Below are positions 60,788 to 64,000 of a DNA stretch of 64,000 bases, in pieces (position 1 is the stretch's first letter; each line of letters starts with the position of its first letter). The translations under genes were made by a program, and so were the position numbers. Under the pieces are notes generated by a model, which saw nothing but the letters and a program-made list of their open reading frames with translations, searched no databases and was not told the origin of the DNA. The DNA comes from CAVSJJ01 sp963728395 (GTDB lineage Bacteria; Actinomycetota; Actinomycetes; Actinomycetales; Dermatophilaceae). The stretch is taken from positions 1 to 64,000 of the forward strand of contig CAVSJJ010000004.1 in assembly GCA_963728395.1 (NCBI GenBank), given 5' to 3'.

Positions 60788-62035
60788 CTAGGCGGCCGGG
60801 TTCTTGCCCGTCATCCGCATCTCCGCCGGCAGGCCGAGCGGCCGGCCGGGCAGCAGCACGTTCCAGTAGATGTGCCGGAAGGCGAGCTTGCCGAGGTGGT
60901 TGGCGTAGCTCTCCTTGAGCAGGCTCATCGGGCCGACCTTGGGCAGCGGGAAGGTGCCGGTCAGCGGCTCGGTGTCGTAGTTGAAGTCCAGCAGCATCCC
61001 CTTGCGGTTGCCGGACTCGATGAAGCAGTTGGCGTGCCCGTCGAAGGAGTGGGTCATGGCTCGCCCGGCGATGAGCTGCAGGAAGTTCTCGACGAAGATC
61101 TCGACGCTGAAGTGCGCGACCGAGCCGGCCTTCGAGGTCGGCAGGTTGCCGGCGTCGCCGAGGGCGAAGATGTTCTCGTATGCCGTCGACTGCATCGTGT
61201 GCTTGTCGACCGGGACGTAGTTGAGCTCGTCGCCGAGGCCGGAGCGCGCGACGTAGTCGGCGCCCATGTTGAGCGGGATGGTCACGAGCTGGTCGTAGGC
61301 GATCTCGCGCTCGTCGAAGGAGACGATGACCTTCCGCTCCTGGTCGATGCGCTCGATCATGAAGTCGGTCTCGAGCGTGACGCCGCGCTGGGAGAGGGCG
61401 TCGCCGAGCTCGCGGCTGGCCACCGGCTTGGTGAACGCCCCGTCGAGCGGGGTCACGTAGACGAGCTCGGTCGCCTCGCGCAGGCCGTTCTGGCGCAGCC
61501 AGGCATCGGCGAGGAAGGTGAACTCGAGGGGGGCCACCGGACACTTGATCGGCATCTCGGTGATGTGGACGACGAGGCGGCCGCCGGTCCACGTCTTGGC
61601 CTGCTCGCGCAGCGCCAGGGCGCCCTCGAAGGTGTAGAACTCGCCGATCGACTTGTACCACTCCGGCCCGAGGGTGCCCTCGGTCTGGTCCGGGCGTGGG
61701 GTCGTGCCCGTGGCGATGACGAGGTAGTCGTAAGAGATCTCGCGACCGTCCTCCAGGGCCACCGTCTGCGCCCCGGGGTCGACCGTGTCGATCTCGCCCA
61801 TGACGATGTTGATGTCGTCGGGCAGGTAGGGCCGCTTCGTCTTGCGGATCTGCGCAGGGGTGTTGATGCCGAACGGGATGAAGAGATAGCCGGGCTGGTA
61901 GTCGTGGATGTCGTCCTTGTCGACGATCGTGATCGTCCACTGCGACCGGTCGAGCCGCTTGCCGAGCTTGTTGGCGATGATCGTCCCGGCCGTGCCGGCG
62001 CCGAGGATGACGAGGGACTTCGGTGAGGTGGCCAT
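60788..62035 (-). CDS. Sulfide:quinone oxidoreductase-like FAD protein
   Basis: The 415-residue flavoprotein has the N-terminal FAD motif VILGAGTAGTIIANKLGK, the segment DYQPGYLFIPFGI typical of SQR, the ATG-motif LVIATGTTPRPD, and FALGDAGNLPTSKAGSVAH near the C-terminal FAD site. Two cysteines, Cys165 (MPIKCPVAP) and Cys337 (HANCFIESG), fit the redox pair of SQR; the third cysteine found in some SQRs is absent. The C-terminal ~70 residues (WNVLLPGRPLGLP) could contact the membrane. It would oxidise sulfide or a persulfide and reduce quinone. A CsoR/CstR-type palindrome sits ten bases before its ATG. SQR function is inferred, as FCSD-like activity cannot be excluded. Confidence 0.8.
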   Translation of the reverse strand: MATSPKSLVILGAGTAGTIIANKLGKRLDRSQWTITIVDKDDIHDYQPGYLFIPFGINTPAQIRKTKRPYLPDDINIVMGEIDTVDPGAQTVALEDGREISYDYLVIATGTTPRPDQTEGTLGPEWYKSIGEFYTFEGALALREQAKTWTGGRLVVHITEMPIKCPVAPLEFTFLADAWLRQNGLREATELVYVTPLDGAFTKPVASRELGDALSQRGVTLETDFMIERIDQERKVIVSFDEREIAYDQLVTIPLNMGADYVARSGLGDELNYVPVDKHTMQSTAYENIFALGDAGNLPTSKAGSVAHFSVEIFVENFLQLIAGRAMTHSFDGHANCFIESGNRKGMLLDFNYDTEPLTGTFPLPKVGPMSLLKESYANHLGKLAFRHIYWNVLLPGRPLGLPAEMRMTGKNPAA

Positions 62036-62044
62036 GCCTCAAAG

Positions 62045-62060
62045 ATACCCCTGCGGGTAT
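62045..62060 (-). promoter_or_regulatory. CsoR/CstR-type operator at the SQR-like gene
   Basis: ATACCC-CTGC-GGGTAT is a perfect 6+6 palindrome with a 4-base spacer, matching the shape of known CsoR/CstR-family operators (ATACCC..GGGTAT). It lies ten bases upstream of the SQR-like ATG and would cover the -10 region. CstR repressors sense per- and polysulfides and control sqr genes in firmicutes, so the same logic is likely here. No CsoR-family gene is in the window. Confidence 0.7.
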
Positions 62061-62223
62061 GACCGATCGCCGCTCGAGGGGCAGCCGGACATGTGATTCG
62101 CCCGACAGTCGCGATGCGGCTGCCACCGCGGACGAACCCTGCTGACGCCGTTCTCGGGCGGTGAGGTCCTGGTGGGATGATGAGCCTTCGCATCACCTCT
62201 CTTCGTTGGGACGGGGTGCGGGG

Positions 62224-62265
62224 GGTTGTCCCGGGGCCGGGACAGGTAGGAGCCCCGGGACAACC
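62224..62265 (-). terminator. Hairpin terminator between the HdrC fusion and SQR-like genes
   Basis: Arms 62224-62237 and 62252-62265 are 14-bp perfect reverse complements with a 14-base loop. It lies 5 bases past the HdrC-fusion stop. It separates the Hdr-like operon from the downstream SQR-TusE-DsrE operon, which then needs its own promoter. Confidence 0.7.
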
Positions 62266-62269
62266 ACGA

Positions 62270-63469
62270 TCAGGGGGCGGAGACCAGTTCCTGGGTCCGC
62301 TTGGACTCGGCCAGCGAGTGGAAGAACAGCGCCACGGGGCGGTAGATCGCGTGCGCGAACTTCGTGAACGGCAGGAAGAGCACGAGCTCCATCGCGATCG
62401 CGACGTGGACGAGGAAGAAGACCTGGCCGACGACCGACATGTCCGTCACGCTGTACTGCCATGCCTCGATGACGAAGCCGGTGAACCCGGTGATCCAGAG
62501 CAGAACGAGGAACAGCCAGTCCGCTCCCGACGACGTTGTCGAGGTCCGGTCGTGCTTGCGGTAGCGCCAGACCATGAAGACGGTGATGCCGTAGAGGAAG
62601 GCAAGCCCGGAGACGGTACCGAGCAGCCGGACCGGGTACCAGATCGGCACCGCGGTGCCGGTCTCCTTGACCCCGATGATGTCGAGCACGTAGTTGATCG
62701 ACGTGGCCGCCAGGAGGCCGAGGAAGCCCCACAGGGTGAGTGCGTGGACGAACCAGCGCCGCAGGAGGAGGGGCTCGGCCGCCTTGTCCCCGCTCGTGCA
62801 GTCGGCGCGGTAGCGGCGCTGGCCGACCGACTCCAGGCCGACGGAGTACCAGAGGGCCTTGACCGTGGCCGCCCGCCCCTGCTTCGACCCGGCCATCAGA
62901 CGCAGGGTGATCCCCTCCCTGGTGGCCAGGCTGCGCGCCATGTTCGCGACGCCGACGATGCCGGCGAGCGCGACGAGGACCATGAGGACGATGCCGATGG
63001 TGTGGATCGGGTGGTAGGGGATGAAGTCCCAGAACGTCCGCGCCTCGGGCGCCGCCGGGGACTCCTCGCGGAACCCGAACAACAGGGCCGCGAAGGCGAG
63101 GAAGAACGCGAGCCCCGAGAGCGTACCGGCGATGGGACGGGTGTACATGAGCCGGGCGAGACCGGTCTTGTCGTAGCTGGCAATCGCGTAGCGCCGGGCG
63201 GTCGCCATGAACTCGCCCGGGTCCGCCTCGGTGGGGCAGGCGTCCGAGCACTCGCCGCAGTGGTAGCAGGTCCACAGCTCCTTGCTCGAGCGCAGCTCGT
63301 CGCCGAGCCCGACCATCGCATAGCGGATCATCCGCCGCGGGAAGGCTCCGTCCTGGTCGGCCATGGGGCAGATCGCCGTGCAGTTGCCGCAACTGAAGCA
63401 CGCGTTGATCTCCGCCGCGCCGAACTTCTGCAGGTCGGCGAGCAGGTTGGTGTCGGCGATGGCGGTCAT
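62270..63469 (-). CDS. HdrC-like ferredoxin fused to cytochrome b membrane domain
   Basis: The 399-residue protein starts with two [4Fe-4S] motifs, CFSCGNCTAICP (about residue 24) and CYHCGECSDACPT (about 68), arranged as in HdrC/DsrK-type subunits. Residues 110-399 hold about five to six hydrophobic segments (GTLSGLAFFLAFAALLFGF; IHTIGIVLMVLVALAGIVGV; ALTLWGFLGLLAATSINYVL; GLAFLYGITVFMVW; VFFLVHVAIAMELVLFLPF) with several His residues. This resembles the NarI/DsrM/HdrE di-haem cytochrome b. It would pass electrons between a soluble Hdr complex and the quinone pool. Its ATG overlaps the preceding stop (ATGA). Confidence 0.85.
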   Translation of the reverse strand: MTAIADTNLLADLQKFGAAEINACFSCGNCTAICPMADQDGAFPRRMIRYAMVGLGDELRSSKELWTCYHCGECSDACPTEADPGEFMATARRYAIASYDKTGLARLMYTRPIAGTLSGLAFFLAFAALLFGFREESPAAPEARTFWDFIPYHPIHTIGIVLMVLVALAGIVGVANMARSLATREGITLRLMAGSKQGRAATVKALWYSVGLESVGQRRYRADCTSGDKAAEPLLLRRWFVHALTLWGFLGLLAATSINYVLDIIGVKETGTAVPIWYPVRLLGTVSGLAFLYGITVFMVWRYRKHDRTSTTSSGADWLFLVLLWITGFTGFVIEAWQYSVTDMSVVGQVFFLVHVAIAMELVLFLPFTKFAHAIYRPVALFFHSLAESKRTQELVSAP

Positions 63470-63717
63470 TGCGCGCTCCCGTTCTCCACGGCCCGGTACT
63501 GGTAGTAGCCCTCGTCATCGGCCTCCGGGAGCTCGACGACCTTGCCGTAGCGACGCATCCCCATCACCCAGAACAGGGCCTCGTCGGCGGGATGCCCGAT
63601 CCGCTCGGCGATCTCGGGGATGGTGAGCGGGCCCTCGGTCAGCGCCGCGAGGATCGGGGCGTGCATCAGGGGCTCCTCGCGGATGATCTCCCTGGTGGGG
63701 CGCAGAGCGGTGCTCAT
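63466..63717 (-). CDS. Small winged-helix-like protein in the Hdr operon
   Basis: The 83-residue protein reads as a compact winged-helix domain: APILAALTEGPLTIPEIAERIG (helices 1-2 with a PxTIxEIAxxIG pattern), PADEALFWVMGMRRYGKVVEL (recognition helix region), and a wing ending YYQYRAVEN. I do not recognise a named family. It is locked between the HdrA-like gene (TGATG overlap) and the HdrC fusion (ATGA overlap), so it is made in step with them. It might be a subunit or assembly factor rather than a DNA-binding regulator. Confidence 0.7.
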   Translation of the reverse strand: MSTALRPTREIIREEPLMHAPILAALTEGPLTIPEIAERIGHPADEALFWVMGMRRYGKVVELPEADDEGYYQYRAVENGSAQ

Positions 63718-64000
63718 CACACTGGTTCCTTCACGGTCTCGGCGGCCAGGCCATCGATGGCGGCCATCATCTGTGCGCTGGTGTACCCGAGGAGGTCGAT
63801 GGCGTCCTCGGGGCAGTACGGGACGCAACCGCCACAGCCCTTGCAGGTCATGGGCGAGATCTGGGCCTTGTGCCCGTCGTCGCAGACATACGTCGTGATC
63901 GCGTCGTACGGGCAGCTCGTCAGGCACTCGTCGCAGCCGGTGCACCCGGCCTCGTGGACGGTCGCCACGAGCGGGTCGAGCTCGGCATACCCCTTCTTCA
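63717..64000 (-). CDS. HdrA-like iron-sulfur flavoprotein, C-terminal end only
   Basis: The visible 93 codons run in from the window edge (KKGYAELDPLVATVHEAGC) and hold two [4Fe-4S] motifs, CTGCDECLTSCPYDAI and CKGCGGCVPYCPEDAI, followed by LLGYTSAQMMAAIDGL. This two-cluster tail with the ending GxTxxQxxAxI matches the C-terminus of heterodisulfide reductase subunit A-like proteins, whose FAD domain would lie beyond the edge. A short stand-alone ferredoxin starting at GTG 63968 is the alternative, but the open upstream frame and the HdrA-like tail argue against it. First gene seen of the Hdr-like operon. Confidence 0.8.
   Translation of the reverse strand, partial: KKGYAELDPLVATVHEAGCTGCDECLTSCPYDAITTYVCDDGHKAQISPMTCKGCGGCVPYCPEDAIDLLGYTSAQMMAAIDGLAAETVKEPV

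Noticed and set aside
63717..63968. Stand-alone 83-residue ferredoxin starting at GTG 63968
   Set aside because: The frame is open upstream to the window edge with protein-like sequence, and the tail matches an HdrA C-terminus.

Overview
The window is very GC-rich, with GC-ending codons throughout and GTG starts common. It comes from an actinobacterium, most likely a Micrococcales (Intrasporangiaceae-like) chromosome. The family-level guess rests on gene content and style and is inference. The order serA, ilvC-ilvN-ilvB, gatB-gatA-gatC, ligA, an Rv3015c-like protein, mnmA, iscS, etfA-etfB and a GH57 branching enzyme follows the Mycobacterium tuberculosis region Rv2996c-Rv3031, so most of the window is vertically inherited backbone. 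I saw no tRNA, rRNA, insertion sequence, prophage or CRISPR.

Layout. 1-3.9 kb: a nitrogen/amine catabolism locus (glutamine-synthetase-like gene, FadR-type regulator, ethanolamine-type permease). The first 2.1 kb is riddled with single-base deletions, probably sequence error. 4-13.5 kb: HAD phosphatase, then ilvE, leuB, serA, ilvC, ilvN and ilvB, all on the minus strand. ilvB is preceded by a 12-codon Val/Leu leader peptide and an attenuator. 13.7-21 kb: a membrane protein, an ABC exporter pair, a SixA-like phosphatase, a hydroxyacid dehydrogenase and ahpC-ahpF. 21-31 kb: a 52-bp tandem repeat, gatCAB, a two-gene sugar kinase/aldolase-like unit, ligA and an acyl-CoA synthetase. 31-42.5 kb: an acetyltransferase, an alpha/beta hydrolase, an EamA transporter, a MetE-like protein, a DUF1272-flavin-fold fusion with a divergent MocR regulator, mnmA-iscS and etfBA.

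42.8-59.7 kb is an alpha-glucan/trehalose island: GH57 branching enzyme, glgX, glgP, and the tightly packed glgE-treS-mak-glgB operon. Together these convert trehalose to maltose, maltose 1-phosphate and branched alpha-glucan (GlgE pathway) and break glucan down again.

59.9-64 kb holds the least ordinary system: an HdrA-like protein running off the edge, a small winged-helix-like protein, an HdrC/cytochrome-b fusion, a sulfide:quinone-oxidoreductase-like flavoprotein, a single-cysteine TusE/DsrC protein and a DsrE-like protein. A CsoR/CstR-type palindrome sits at the flavoprotein promoter. Together they suggest a sulfane/persulfide relay linked to the quinone pool.

Across the whole window the octamer GTATGCCG/CGGCATAC recurs far more often than base composition predicts, on both strands. 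It is frequent between genes and is paired head-to-head in three intergenic hairpins. A second, longer REP-like repeat family occupies three intergenic gaps.
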